A stretch of DNA of 64,000 nt from Clostridiales bacterium (GCA_004554585.1 SFLH01000012.1:1-64000); one strand, 5' to 3'. Shown: positions 42,550 through 51,863, numbered from the stretch's first letter. The notes: a model not told the origin generated them from the letters alone. Translations and numbers: made by a program.

Positions 42550-43947
42550 ATGAGACAGAAACTATGCGCCCTTTTCCTCCTCTGCGCCCTTGCCCTCTCC
42601 TTAGCGCTGCCGGCGGCAGCTGCTGGAGAGATGAACTTTTCCGACGTCCCCTCAGACGCCTGGTACTACACCTATGTCAAGGATCTCTATGACAACGGGG
42701 TGGTCAACGGCACCACAAGCACCACCTTCTCCCCCCAGCGGGATGTGACCCTGGGCCAGGCCCTCAAGCTCATCCTCATGGCGGTGGGCTGGCCCGCTCA
42801 GGACCCCACAGAGGCCGGCAGCCACTGGGCCAGCGGATACTATGACTTGGCCCAGCAGGAGGGTCTGCTGCCCATGGGAGCCGAGCAGCTGGGGCTGGAC
42901 ACTCCCGTCTCCCGGCTGTTCATCGCCCAGGTCATCGTTCAGGCCATGGACCTGACCCGCACCAGCCAGGACCCCTCTCCCTTTGACGACACCAACGACG
43001 AGGCCGCCCTCATTCTAGCTGACCACGGCATTTTCGAGGGCTCTCACAACGACCAGGGGGAGAACCTCTTCCGGCCCCAGAGCCCCATCACCCGGGCGGA
43101 GATCACCACGGTGATCTGGCGGGTCCTCCACTACCAGCCAGAGACCCCGGAGGAGCCGGACAATCCCCCCGACCTGCCGGAAGAGCCGGGCAACCCTGAG
43201 GAGCCGGAGGGCGAGTACTTCTACTTCGGCAGCAAGAAGGTCTACGTGGTGGAGGAAATGCCCCGGCGGACCTACGACACCTCCCTCTTCCAGTACGACG
43301 AAAACGGTTTTCTCTCCTACGAAAGCGACACTTACACCTCCCGGCTGGGAGTGGATGTCTCCCGGTACCAAGGGGAGATCGACTGGGCCAAGGTGAAGCA
43401 GGCCGGCGTGGACTTCGCCATCATCCGCCTGGGCTACCGTGGTTACGGCACCGGCGCCCTGGTCACCGATCCCTACTTTGAAACCAACCTCAAGGGGGCA
43501 CTGAAAAACGGCATCCAGGTGGGCGTGTACTTCTTTTCCCAGGCCATCACCGAAGCCGAGGCAGTGGAGGAAGCCCAGTACTGCCTGGACCGGGTGGCAG
43601 CGTACGATTTGACCTACCCCATCGTCTTTGACTGGGAACCCTACGACAGCAGCCTGAACCCCCGCACTGAAGGCCTGTCTGATGAGATGCTCACCAAGTG
43701 CGCCGTGGCCTTCTGCCAGACTGTGGAGGCTGCCGGGTACCAGAGCACCGTCTACTCCAACCTGACCTATTTCTACCTCCACTTTGACCTCTCCAAGCTG
43801 GTGGACTTCCCCCTGTGGCTGGCCCAGTACAACACCACCCCCACCTTCTACTACCACTTTGTCATCTGGCAGTACTCCTGCACCGGCAAGGTGCCGGGGA
43901 TCGAAGGGGACGTGGACATGAACATTCACCTGGTCCCCCGGACCTGA
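42550..43947 (+). CDS. SLH-domain GH25 lysozyme
   Basis: 465 residues from ATG 42550 (AAGAGG 8 bases upstream). A signal peptide to about A25 precedes three SLH-like repeats (about 28-75 FSDVPSDAWYYTYV, about 95-150 degenerate, about 155-205 ending ITRAEITTVIWRVL). Then comes a Pro/Glu linker (about 200-222), a short extra segment and the glycosyl hydrolase 25 domain (about 260-465) with GVDVSRYQGEIDW and the catalytic acidic pair in FDWEPYD. It should cleave the MurNAc-GlcNAc bond of peptidoglycan while held at the cell surface through the SLH domains. Confidence 0.9.
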   Translation: MRQKLCALFLLCALALSLALPAAAAGEMNFSDVPSDAWYYTYVKDLYDNGVVNGTTSTTFSPQRDVTLGQALKLILMAVGWPAQDPTEAGSHWASGYYDLAQQEGLLPMGAEQLGLDTPVSRLFIAQVIVQAMDLTRTSQDPSPFDDTNDEAALILADHGIFEGSHNDQGENLFRPQSPITRAEITTVIWRVLHYQPETPEEPDNPPDLPEEPGNPEEPEGEYFYFGSKKVYVVEEMPRRTYDTSLFQYDENGFLSYESDTYTSRLGVDVSRYQGEIDWAKVKQAGVDFAIIRLGYRGYGTGALVTDPYFETNLKGALKNGIQVGVYFFSQAITEAEAVEEAQYCLDRVAAYDLTYPIVFDWEPYDSSLNPRTEGLSDEMLTKCAVAFCQTVEAAGYQSTVYSNLTYFYLHFDLSKLVDFPLWLAQYNTTPTFYYHFVIWQYSCTGKVPGIEGDVDMNIHLVPRT

Positions 43948-43956
43948 ACCCATATC

Positions 43957-44007
43957 GTGAAAAAACAAGCCTGTCCGCCAAGATGTCGGACAGGCTTGTT
44001 TTTTCAC
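43957..44007. terminator. Bidirectional terminator after GH25 gene
   Basis: A perfect 21-bp stem (43957-43977 with 43987-44007), with T/A runs inside the arms, between convergent genes. It overlaps the end of the HAD gene. Confidence 0.88.
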
Positions 44008-44660
44008 CGGACGCTGGCTTTGGCATAAAAGCCAGTAACGTCGGTCAAGTTGGGCAGATAGAGGGTACAAGCAGCTTGCAGGGCCTGCTGGTCGCTGTAG
44101 GGATCGGCCACCCCGGCCACAGGATAGCCTGCCCGCTGAGCGGTGCAAGCAGCGTGGACGGCGTCTTCAAAGACCCAGGTGTCCTCGGTGGCCGTGCCCA
44201 TTTGGTCCCGGGCATAGTCAAAGATGGTAGGGGTATTCTTGTCCACCCCCAGGTCCCCGCAGGTCACCAGGCCGTCCAGCAGGGACAGCAGGCCCGTCCG
44301 GGACAGGCCCGCAGTGATGACCTTGCGGTCGGTGGCCGTGGCCAGGTACGTGCGCACACCCCGGCTTCGCAGGGCCCGGAGGAAGTCCTGGGCACCGGCC
44401 TTAGCCTCCACCTGGGTCTGGTAGAAGGTGAGAATGGTGCGGTTGATCCCCCCCTCGATCTCCTCACAAGACAGCCCCAGCTGGTACCGCTCCCGCAGAT
44501 AGGCGGCGCACTGGGACAGACTCATGGGAAAGAGAATCTGCCGCAGGCCGGGCTCGGGATCGATTCCAAGGCTGCGCAGGTAGCGGTCTCCCACGGTGTC
44601 CCACAGGCCCATAGAATCCAGCAAGGTCCCGTCCGCATCAAAGATGGCCCCTCGAATCAT
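44004..44660 (-). CDS. HAD-family phosphatase (beta-phosphoglucomutase-like)
   Basis: 218 residues; AAAGGAGG precedes ATG 44660. HAD motif I FDADGTLLDS (nucleophile Asp8, acid Asp10), motif II ATAT, motif III Lys in DKNTPTIF and motif IV WVFEDAVHA. The helical cap lies at about 15-85. Sugar phosphate or phosphoglycolate-type substrates are usual; the particular one is unknown. Confidence 0.88.
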   Translation of the reverse strand: MIRGAIFDADGTLLDSMGLWDTVGDRYLRSLGIDPEPGLRQILFPMSLSQCAAYLRERYQLGLSCEEIEGGINRTILTFYQTQVEAKAGAQDFLRALRSRGVRTYLATATDRKVITAGLSRTGLLSLLDGLVTCGDLGVDKNTPTIFDYARDQMGTATEDTWVFEDAVHAACTAQRAGYPVAGVADPYSDQQALQAACTLYLPNLTDVTGFYAKASVR

Positions 44661-44696
44661 GGCCCATCCCCTCCTTTTTTCTCAAACAACTGGCTT

Positions 44697-44725
44697 AGTG
44701 TATCAAAAAAAAGCCCTCTGGTCAA
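44697..44725 (-). promoter_or_regulatory. Promoter of HAD gene
   Basis: TTGACC (44725-44720), a 17-bp spacer, and TACACT (44702-44697). Confidence 0.7.
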
Positions 44726-44748
44726 GGTGGGGGGGAACGTGCTATGAT
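44719..44748 (+). promoter_or_regulatory. Promoter of thiamine pyrophosphokinase gene
   Basis: TATGAT (44743-44748), with a weak -35 TGGTCA 18 bp upstream that overlaps the divergent HAD -35. Confidence 0.5.
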
Positions 44749-44783
44749 AGAGAAAATCTCTGCCTGCAAAGGAGGCATCCGCC

Positions 44784-45404
44784 ATGTCCCATCCCGCCTG
44801 CTTCATCTTCGGGGCCGGTCCCTTTTTCGGCCTGCCCCTCTCCCCTGCCCCAGGAGACCTGGTCCTGGCCGCCGATGGCGGCTACCGACACTGTCAGGCC
44901 GCCGGGGTAGTCCCCGACCTGCTGATGGGGGACTTTGACTCCCTGTCTGACCTACCCCCGGAGGTGCCCCGGCTGACCTTTCCCGTAGAAAAGGACGACA
45001 CAGACACCATGCTGGCCATCAAGTATGGGCTGGACCAGGGGTGCCGGACCTTTCACCTGTTCGGCGGCACCGGCGGGCGGATGGACCACACCCTGGCCAA
45101 CCTCCAGGCCCTGGCCTACCTGGCCCAGCGGGGCGCCCGGGGCTTCCTGTACGATGAGAGTGGGGTCTTCACCGCCCTGTGGAACGACAGCATCACCCTA
45201 CCGGCCCACCAGGAGGGCATCTTCTCCCTGTTCTGCCTGGGGCCGGAGGCCCATGGGGTGACCATCCGGGGCGGGCAGTATCCCCTGGAAGGGGCGGACC
45301 TGTCCCCCTTTTTCCCCCTGGGGGTGAGCAATCACTTCCAAGGCCAGCCTGTGGAGATCCAGGTTACCGACGGCTGCCTGCTCATCTGCCAGCCCCTCCC
45401 GTAA
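44784..45404 (+). CDS. thiN: Thiamine pyrophosphokinase
   Basis: 206 residues from ATG 44784 after AAAGGAGG. Makes thiamine diphosphate from thiamine and ATP. Signatures: LVLAADGGYRH, PDLLMGDFDS, PVEKDDTDTMLAI and GGTGGRMDHTLANL, then the beta-sandwich thiamine-binding domain (about 130-205, GVSNHF). Length as usual. Followed by a strong hairpin. Confidence 0.95.
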   Translation: MSHPACFIFGAGPFFGLPLSPAPGDLVLAADGGYRHCQAAGVVPDLLMGDFDSLSDLPPEVPRLTFPVEKDDTDTMLAIKYGLDQGCRTFHLFGGTGGRMDHTLANLQALAYLAQRGARGFLYDESGVFTALWNDSITLPAHQEGIFSLFCLGPEAHGVTIRGGQYPLEGADLSPFFPLGVSNHFQGQPVEIQVTDGCLLICQPLP

Positions 45405-45449
45405 CCTCTCCTCTGCCGGCCCGCCATGGCAGAGTGCCCAGAACACAGC

Positions 45450-45491
45450 AGCGGCCGAAGGCGCCGGAATCTCCAGGCGCCTTCGGCCGCT
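45450..45491 (+). terminator. Terminator of thiN
   Basis: A 16-bp stem AGCGGCCGAAGGCGCC / GGCGCCTTCGGCCGCT, 10-base loop; only a weak T tail follows. Confidence 0.65.
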
Positions 45492-45502
45492 GTGCTTTCA
45501 TG

Positions 45503-45535
45503 AAAAAAACTCCCCCGGTCCAAAAGGGCCGGGGG
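45503..45535 (-). terminator. Terminator of membrane-protein gene
   Basis: On the minus strand CCCCCGGCCC-TTTT-GGACCGGGGG (one mismatch) is followed by AGTTTTTTT. Confidence 0.82.
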
Positions 45536-45578
45536 ATGGGATGCTCGATCCGTTCCGCAGGAGACTCCCGCAGAGCCC

Positions 45579-46397
45579 TCACATAAGCTTCGAGGTGAAA
45601 TAGACTGCCAGGATGAACAGCCAAGCGGCAATCACCCAGATGGCGTAGTAGGCCGCTGCCGCGCCCAAAGCCAGAGGGGCCAGCAGCACCACCACCGTAA
45701 GGACCACCGTCAGGTAGTAGGGCAGGTAAGCCGCATTGGGCTGCAGGATGGTCAGGGCCTTGTCCTTCCACCGCAGCACGCCGCCAGAGGCTTTGAGCTT
45801 TTGGGCCAGGACCAACCCAGCTACCGCCACGATCACCACCACGGCCAAATAGACGTAGTACAGGGTACCAGCGGCATAGGCCCGGAACAAGCACAGACCC
45901 AGCAGGCCCAGGGCGCCCACCAGCGCACAGCCCAGAAACTCCTTCTGGTACAGGTAGTACACCATAATCAGCACCCCGATGCCGGGAATGACCGCCAGCA
46001 CGATGGGCGCGGTCTCGGCGTTGAGCATGCGCATGATAAAACCAAAGACGCCAATGGCCAAGAAGGTGAAGGCCAGCATCAGCTGTCCAATGCCGTCTTT
46101 TCCCCCCTCCTGCCGATAGACCGCATACCGCTTGCGCGCCAGAAGGAGAAAGACCACAAAGAGCACCACTCCCACCACAGGGAACACTGCCAGGGCCTTG
46201 TGGAGGAAAATGCTCACGCTCAATTCGTTGACCCGGGTATGGATGTAGAAGCGGTTGATGAGCAGCATCACCACTTCCACCGCCGCCACAGCAACCAGCC
46301 AGAGGAGCATCCGGTTAAAGGCGCGGTCCTCCATCTGCTCCCGGCTTCTGACCTCCGGCGGCTTCTTGCCACCCGCTTTCATCTCGTTTTTCTTCAT
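45579..46397 (-). CDS. Polytopic membrane protein of unknown function
   Basis: 272 residues from ATG 46397; the ribosome site is modest (GGGAG 12 bases upstream), with an alternative ATG at 46382. After a basic cytosolic N-terminus (KKNEMKAGGKKPPEVRSREQ), seven or eight membrane helices follow in regular spacing, with a short loop KASGGVLRWKDKALTILQPN near residue 190. No recognisable transporter motif. It has its own promoter and terminator. Confidence 0.75.
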   Translation of the reverse strand: MKKNEMKAGGKKPPEVRSREQMEDRAFNRMLLWLVAVAAVEVVMLLINRFYIHTRVNELSVSIFLHKALAVFPVVGVVLFVVFLLLARKRYAVYRQEGGKDGIGQLMLAFTFLAIGVFGFIMRMLNAETAPIVLAVIPGIGVLIMVYYLYQKEFLGCALVGALGLLGLCLFRAYAAGTLYYVYLAVVVIVAVAGLVLAQKLKASGGVLRWKDKALTILQPNAAYLPYYLTVVLTVVVLLAPLALGAAAAYYAIWVIAAWLFILAVYFTSKLM

Positions 46398-46463
46398 AAT
46401 GGTGAAAACACTCCCATGTTCAGGAACAGGTCTCCCCTTGCGGGGGCGTACATGATCCTTTTT

Positions 46464-46492
46464 ATTGTACCAGAAAGACAGGCATTTCGCAA
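46464..46492 (-). promoter_or_regulatory. Promoter of membrane-protein gene
   Basis: TTGCGA (46492-46487), a 17-bp spacer, and TACAAT (46469-46464). Confidence 0.72.
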
Positions 46493-46552
46493 GGAGAAGA
46501 AGGAGGTTCTCTCCCCTGCTTTCCAAAAATTCCTGCCTTGCCAGGCTGGATG

Positions 46553-48247
46553 TTACTTTTTCTTAAAACTGTCCTTCAGCGAGACGCTCCGGTTGAAGAC
46601 CAGATGGCCCGGGGCCGCGTCCCGATTGTCCAGGCAGAAGTAGCCCTGGCGCATGAACTGATAGGCCGTGGCCGTCTTCCCCGGCTGGGGCATGGCCGCC
46701 TGGGCCAGGCCCTGCTCCACCTTGCAGCCGGTGAGCACCTGAAGGCTTTCGGGGTTGATATAGTCCAGGAAGTTCTTGTCCGGTCCGTCGGGAGCGGGAT
46801 CGGTGAAGAGGTAGTCGTACAGACGGACCTCCGCCTCGGCGGCGGTGTCAGCCTCCACCCAGTGGATGGTGGCTCCCTTCACCTTCCGGCCATCGGCAGG
46901 GTTGCCCCCCCGGGAGTCGGGATCGTACTCGCACAGCACCTCCACCACCTGGCCGTTCTCGTCCTTGACGCAGCCGGTGCAGCGGATGAGGTAGGCGCCC
47001 TTCAGCCGGCACTCCTGGCCACCGGGAACCAGACGCTTGTACTTGGGCACCGGGGTCTCCATGAAGTCGTCGGCCTCGATGTACAGGTGGCGGGAGAAGG
47101 GAACCTGACGCTCGCCGGCAGTGGGGTCCACGGGGTTGTTCTCCACGGTGACCGTCTCGGTCTGGCCCTCGGGATAGTTGGTAATGGTGAGCTTCACCGG
47201 GCGCAGCACGGCCATCACCCGCTGGGCATGCTCGTTCAGGTCCTCCCGCAGGCAGGACTCCAGAAAGGCCCAGTCCACGGTGGAGTCCACCTTGGACACG
47301 CCGATGCGCTCGCAGAAATTGCGGATGGATTTGGGGGTATAACCCCGGCGGCGCAGGCCGCAGAGGGTGGGCATGCGGGGATCGTCCCAGCCAGCCACCC
47401 GGCCGGTCTCCACCAGCTCCCGCAGCTTCCGCTTGGACATGACCGTGTAGTTGATGCCCAGGCGGGCGAACTCGATCTGGCGGGGCTTGCTGGGCAGGTC
47501 ACAGTGGTCCACCACCCAGTCGTAGAGGGGGCGGTGGTTCTCATACTCCAGGGAGCACAAGGAGTGGGTAATCCCCTCCAAGGCATCCTGGATGGGGTGG
47601 GCAAAGTCATACATGGGGAAGATGCACCACTGGGTCCCCTGCCGGTGGTGCTCGATGTAGCGGATGCGGTAGAGCACGGGATCGCGCATGTTGAAGTTGC
47701 CCGAGGCCAGGTCGATCTTGGCCCGCAGGGTGTACTTGCCCTCGGGGAATTCCCCTTGGCGCATGCGCTGGAAGAGGTCCAGGCTCTCCTCGATGGGGCG
47801 GTCCCGCCAGGGGCTCTGGGCAGGGGTGGTGGTGTCCCCCCGGTAGGCCTTGAACTGATCGGGGGTGAGCTCACAGACGTAGGCCAGCCCCTTGCGGATC
47901 AGGTCCAGGGCCAGCTGGTAGGTTTTTTCAAAATAGTCCGAGCCGTAGTAGAACCGATCGTCCCAGTCAAAGCCCAGCCAGTGGATGTCCTCCTGGATGG
48001 CGTCCACATACTCGGTGTCCTCCTTGGCCGGGTTGGTGTCGTCCATACGCAGGTTGCAGATGCCATGGTACTTTTCCGCCGTGCCGAAGTCGATGGTCAG
48101 GGCCTTGCAGTGGCCAATATGGAGATAGCCGTTGGGCTCCGGGGGAAACCGGGTGTGAACCTGCTTGCCCTCGCAGCGGCCGCCGGGCTGTAATTCCTCT
48201 TCAATGATGCTGTGAATGAAATTGGTGCTCATGGTCTCTTCCGCCAT
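46553..48247 (-). CDS. glnS: Glutaminyl-tRNA synthetase
   Basis: 564 residues from ATG 48247, 8 bases after AAGGAG (a GTG three codons upstream abuts the ribosome site and is less likely). A class I synthetase with HIGH (PPEPNGYLHIGHCKAL), DDTNPAKE and KMSKS-type VMSKRKLREL. Two C-terminal beta-barrel anticodon domains follow (about 345-560). The GlnRS rather than GluRS identity follows from the FPPEPNG and NLRMDDTNP signatures. Many Firmicutes lack GlnRS and use GatCAB amidation, so its presence suggests old acquisition. Confidence 0.95.
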   Translation of the reverse strand: MAEETMSTNFIHSIIEEELQPGGRCEGKQVHTRFPPEPNGYLHIGHCKALTIDFGTAEKYHGICNLRMDDTNPAKEDTEYVDAIQEDIHWLGFDWDDRFYYGSDYFEKTYQLALDLIRKGLAYVCELTPDQFKAYRGDTTTPAQSPWRDRPIEESLDLFQRMRQGEFPEGKYTLRAKIDLASGNFNMRDPVLYRIRYIEHHRQGTQWCIFPMYDFAHPIQDALEGITHSLCSLEYENHRPLYDWVVDHCDLPSKPRQIEFARLGINYTVMSKRKLRELVETGRVAGWDDPRMPTLCGLRRRGYTPKSIRNFCERIGVSKVDSTVDWAFLESCLREDLNEHAQRVMAVLRPVKLTITNYPEGQTETVTVENNPVDPTAGERQVPFSRHLYIEADDFMETPVPKYKRLVPGGQECRLKGAYLIRCTGCVKDENGQVVEVLCEYDPDSRGGNPADGRKVKGATIHWVEADTAAEAEVRLYDYLFTDPAPDGPDKNFLDYINPESLQVLTGCKVEQGLAQAAMPQPGKTATAYQFMRQGYFCLDNRDAAPGHLVFNRSVSLKDSFKKK

Positions 48248-48289
48248 GGTTGTCACTCCTTCTCACACTGTTTCTGTCAATAATGCTTT

Positions 48290-48319
48290 ATTATACACTC
48301 TTTGTGGGGGCGATTGCAA
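48290..48319 (-). promoter_or_regulatory. Promoter of glnS
   Basis: TTGCAA (48319-48314), an 18-bp spacer, and TATAAT (48295-48290). Confidence 0.72.
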
Positions 48320-48357
48320 CTACAACTTCCAAAATGTGCCGGCTTTTCCAGGCAAAA

Positions 48358-49950
48358 TCAGACCTTAGCAGGGGCGGCCACCGCCTCTGCCACCCGGACG
48401 CCGTCCACAGCCGCCGAGACGATTCCTCCGGCGTAACCGGCCCCCTCCCCACAGGGATACAGTCCTCGGAGATTGGACTGGAAGCTCTCGTCCCGGCGCA
48501 GTCGCACCGGGGAGGAGGAGCGGGTCTCCACCCCCACCATCAGGGCGTCGGGGGCGGCAAAGCCGTGGAGCTTGTGGTCAAAGGCCGGCAGGGCCAGGGC
48601 CAAGGTGTCCGCCACATAGGCCGGAAGGGTCTGGCGCAAGTCCCCGAAGCACACGTCGGGGCGGTAGGTGCTGCGCTGGGTCAGGTGGTCTGGGCTGGGC
48701 AGGCCCCGGAGGAAGTCCCCCACCCGCTGGGCGGGCGCAGCCCAGCCTGCGCGCCCAAAGGCGTAGGCCGCCTGCTCCCACTGGCGCTGAAAAGCCACCC
48801 CGGCCAGGGGATCGTCGCTGCCGAAATCCCCCGGGCCAACGCCCACCAGAAAGCCGCCGTTGATGTACGCCCCATCTCGGGCCCGATGGCTCATGCCGTT
48901 GGTTACCAGGCCCCCGGGCTCTGAGGCCGCCGCCACAATCTGGCCGCCGGGGCAGACGCAAAAGGTGTAGGCCGAGCGGCCGTTGGGCAAATGGGCCGCC
49001 AACTTATAGTCCGCCGGGGGGAGCTTGTCCCAGCTGTCGCCAAACTGCGCTCGGCTGATGCGCTCCTGCGCGTGCTCGATGCGCACCCCAATGGCAAAGG
49101 GCTTTTGTTCCATGGACGCGCCGGCTTCCCGAAGCATCTGGAAGGTATCCCGGGCAGAGTGCCCCGGGGCCAGGATTAGGGCGTCGCAGGCCATGGTATA
49201 GGAGTCGTCCCCCTGCTCCACCGTGATCTCCGCCAGTCTGCCCTGACGCAAGCTCAGGCCGGTCAGCCGGTGGCCAAAGCGCACCTGGCCTCCCTGGGCC
49301 TTGATCTCCTCCCGGAGATTGCGAACCATCCCCCGCAGCAGATCTGTGCCCACGTGGGGCTTGTGCTTCCACAAAATGTCCTCTGGTGCCCCCGCCGCCA
49401 CAAAGGCCTCCATGACAAAGGCGCGGCGGGGATCGTGGGTGCCCGTGGTGAGCTTGCCGTCGGAAAAGGTGCCGGCACCGCCCTCCCCAAATTGGACGTT
49501 GGACTCAGGATTTAGTTCCCCGCCCTGCCAAAAAGCCTCCACGTCCTTCACCCGCTGCTCCAGGGCCTGGCCACGCTCCAAGACAATGGGCGCTAGGCCA
49601 GCCCGGGCCAGGCACAGACCCGCCAGCAAGCCGGCAGGGCCGCTGCCCACCACCACCGGCGGCAGCGGGGAGGTACGGGTCACCTGGGGGAAAACATAGG
49701 GGGTGTTTTCCGGGCTGAGGGAAACGCGGCGGTCCCTGGCCCGCGCCACCACTTCTTCCTCCTTGGGAACCGCCACATCCACCGTCATCACGTAGTGGAC
49801 ATGGCCTTTTTTTCGGGCGTCGATGGACTGGCGCACCGGGAGGCAGCGGTGGATCTTGCTCACCGGCAGGCCCAGGGCCCGGGCTGCTTTCTTCCGCAGC
49901 AATGCCTCATCCCCATCCGGGGGCAGGATCAAGTTGGCAACGCGTACCAT
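48358..49950 (-). CDS. FAD-dependent oxidoreductase (COG2509-type)
   Basis: 530 residues from ATG 49950 after GAGGAGG; the open frame further upstream has no start signal. An N-terminal ~80-residue alpha/beta domain (RKKAARALGLPVSKIHRC) precedes the FAD-binding Rossmann motif VVVGSGPAGLLAGL at about residue 95. Other signatures are FGEGGAGTFSDGKLTT, ILAPGHSARDTF, CVCPGGQIVAAASE and the terminal LYPCGEGAGYAGGIVSAAVDG. Members are widespread in Clostridia as uncharacterised dehydrogenases; the reaction is not known to me. Confidence 0.88.
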   Translation of the reverse strand: MVRVANLILPPDGDEALLRKKAARALGLPVSKIHRCLPVRQSIDARKKGHVHYVMTVDVAVPKEEEVVARARDRRVSLSPENTPYVFPQVTRTSPLPPVVVGSGPAGLLAGLCLARAGLAPIVLERGQALEQRVKDVEAFWQGGELNPESNVQFGEGGAGTFSDGKLTTGTHDPRRAFVMEAFVAAGAPEDILWKHKPHVGTDLLRGMVRNLREEIKAQGGQVRFGHRLTGLSLRQGRLAEITVEQGDDSYTMACDALILAPGHSARDTFQMLREAGASMEQKPFAIGVRIEHAQERISRAQFGDSWDKLPPADYKLAAHLPNGRSAYTFCVCPGGQIVAAASEPGGLVTNGMSHRARDGAYINGGFLVGVGPGDFGSDDPLAGVAFQRQWEQAAYAFGRAGWAAPAQRVGDFLRGLPSPDHLTQRSTYRPDVCFGDLRQTLPAYVADTLALALPAFDHKLHGFAAPDALMVGVETRSSSPVRLRRDESFQSNLRGLYPCGEGAGYAGGIVSAAVDGVRVAEAVAAPAKV

Positions 49951-50074
49951 GGGTACCTCCTCTCTCCCCGCCAGTAGCGGGGCTGCGGGCCAGAGCCCGA
50001 AGATCACAAACAGCAGAAAGACCCCCGCCGCCGAAGCCGTCGGCGGCATGGGTCCTCCTGCTCCATGGAAAAGC

Positions 50075-50632
50075 TCAGGCCTCTCCAGGAAGATCCACCA
50101 CCGTGGGCGTCACACCAATGTGGGGAAGGAATTTCTCCCGAATTTCCCCCATAGACAGCCGCAGCGTGGAAGTGTTGATGCAGGGATGGCAGCCAAACAA
50201 GCCGGCTTCCGCCACAGACTTGTCCAGAATCAGCCGCACCCGATGCTCCTTGTCGTTCATCAAGGACAGCACCGTGGCCGAGCCGGGAGTCACCCCCAGC
50301 AGACGCTCCATCTCCTCCGCCGGCGCAAAGGACAGGCGGGACGAGCCAATCTGCTTGGACAGTTCCTTGGTGCGGAAGGGCTTCTGTCCGTCCATCAGCA
50401 AGAGGTAAAAATCCGTTTTCTGCCGGTTGCACAGCACCAAATTCTTGCAGATAGGGGCTTCCAAATAGGCCTCAATGGCCACGCAGTCCTCAATGGTGTC
50501 GGCGGCCTCGTGGTCCACCCGTTCATAGGCAATGCCCAGCTGGTCCAGCAGGTCGTAGCAGGCCAGCTCCCGGTCCAGACGGCCGGTGGGATCTGCCGGG
50601 CGGCCAACGTACCGTGTGGGATCGATCTTCAT
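50075..50632 (-). CDS. Prolyl-tRNA editing protein (YbaK/ProX family)
   Basis: 185 residues from ATG 50632, 6 bases after GGGAGG. The YbaK/aa-tRNA deacylase domain carries the conserved Lys in CKNLVLCNR, FRTKELSKQIG, GSATVLSLMND and the terminal region FGCHPCINTSTLRLS. ProX/PrdX-type freestanding editors hydrolyse mischarged Ala-tRNA-Pro. Possibly read from the acd operon or from an unseen promoter in the 80-base gap. Confidence 0.9.
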   Translation of the reverse strand: MKIDPTRYVGRPADPTGRLDRELACYDLLDQLGIAYERVDHEAADTIEDCVAIEAYLEAPICKNLVLCNRQKTDFYLLLMDGQKPFRTKELSKQIGSSRLSFAPAEEMERLLGVTPGSATVLSLMNDKEHRVRLILDKSVAEAGLFGCHPCINTSTLRLSMGEIREKFLPHIGVTPTVVDLPGEA

Positions 50633-50654
50633 GGTCATCCTCCCTTTTGAGAAA

Positions 50655-50684
50655 GAAAGGGCAGTGGCGAACCACTGCCCTTTC
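50655..50684 (-). terminator. Terminator of etf-acd operon
   Basis: GAAAGGGCAGTGG / CCACTGCCCTTTC, 13-bp perfect stem, 4-base loop, with a short T-rich tail on the minus strand. Confidence 0.78.
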
Positions 50685-50714
50685 CTAAGGATCAAATCAA
50701 ATGGACCCCTTCAA

Positions 50715-51863
50715 TTACTTCTTCAGCATCCAGCCGGAAACGACCATCTTCTGAACTTCGGTGGTGCCCTCATAGATCTCGGTGATCTTGGCGTCACGCA
50801 TCATTCTCTCGAAGGGATACTCACGGGTGTAGCCGCAGCCGCCGACCAGCTGGACAACACGACGGGTCACGTCGGAAGCCACCTCAGCAGCGAACATCTT
50901 ACCCATGGCAGCCAGGTGGCTGTAGGGCTCGTGGTTCTGCTTGGCCATAGCAGCACGATAGATCAGCAGACGAGCAGCGTCGACCTTGGTCTGCATGTCA
51001 GCCAGCTCGAACTGGGTGTTCTGGAAGGCAGACAGGGGCTTGCCGAACTGCTTGCGGTTCTTCAGGTAGGGGATGCACTCGTCGATGGCGCCCTGAGCGA
51101 TACCCAGAGCCTGAGCGGCAACGCCGATACGGCCGCCGTCCAGCAGCATCATGGCGATCTTGAAGCCTTCGCCTTCCTTACCCAGCAGGTTCTCAGCGGG
51201 GACTTCGCAGTCGTCGAAGACCAGCTCGTAGGTAGCGGAAGCACGGATGCCCATCTTCTTCTCCTTGGTGCCGAAGCTGAAGCCCTTGAAGCCCTTCTCC
51301 ACGATGAAGGCGGACAGGCCCTTGTGGCCAACGCTCAGGTCGGGGTTGGTGCGGGCGAAGACAACATAGGTGTCAGCATAGTAGCCGTTGGTGATGAAGA
51401 TCTTGGTGCCGTTGAGGATGTACTTGTCACCCTTCAGGACAGCAGTGGTGCGCACGCCGTTGGCGTCGGTGCCGGCGCCGGGCTCGGTCAGACCCATGGC
51501 ACCCAGCTTCTCGCCCTGAGCCAGGGGAACCAGATACTTCTGCTTCTGCTCCTCGGTGCCGAACTCCAGGATGGGCCAGGAGCACAGAGAACCGTGAACG
51601 GAGAACATGATGGAGGTGGAAGCGCAGTACTTAGCCAGCTCCTCGCAGCAGACAATGTAGGTCAGGTAGGACAGACCAGCGCCGCCGTACTCCTCGGGGA
51701 TGTAGGTGCCCAGCATGCCCATCTCGGCCAGCTTCTCACGGGCGTTGCTAGTGAACTCTTCCTTCTCGTCCAGCTCAGCAGCGATAGGCTTGACTTCCTT
51801 GATGCAGAAGTCATGAAGCATGTCGAGAATTTCCTGCTCCATCTCGTTCAGTTTGAAATCCAT
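50715..51863 (-). CDS. Short-chain acyl-CoA dehydrogenase (butyryl-CoA dehydrogenase type)
   Basis: 382 residues from ATG 51863 after AAAGGA. Acyl-CoA dehydrogenase N, middle and C domains: GLTEPGAGTDA and FITNGYYAD bind FAD, and the catalytic base Glu is in EIYEGTTEVQ, as in Bcd and short-chain enzymes. Downstream of etfB-etfA, it most likely reduces crotonyl-CoA (or a similar enoyl-CoA) with electrons from NADH through EtfAB. Codon choice (many GCT, GTT, CGT) differs from most genes here and suits a very abundant protein. Confidence 0.93.
   Translation of the reverse strand: MDFKLNEMEQEILDMLHDFCIKEVKPIAAELDEKEEFTSNAREKLAEMGMLGTYIPEEYGGAGLSYLTYIVCCEELAKYCASTSIMFSVHGSLCSWPILEFGTEEQKQKYLVPLAQGEKLGAMGLTEPGAGTDANGVRTTAVLKGDKYILNGTKIFITNGYYADTYVVFARTNPDLSVGHKGLSAFIVEKGFKGFSFGTKEKKMGIRASATYELVFDDCEVPAENLLGKEGEGFKIAMMLLDGGRIGVAAQALGIAQGAIDECIPYLKNRKQFGKPLSAFQNTQFELADMQTKVDAARLLIYRAAMAKQNHEPYSHLAAMGKMFAAEVASDVTRRVVQLVGGCGYTREYPFERMMRDAKITEIYEGTTEVQKMVVSGWMLKK

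Noticed and set aside
46538..48193. A 551-codon plus-strand frame opposite glnS
   Set aside because: Complement of a clear synthetase gene; no promoter, ribosome site or recognisable motif.
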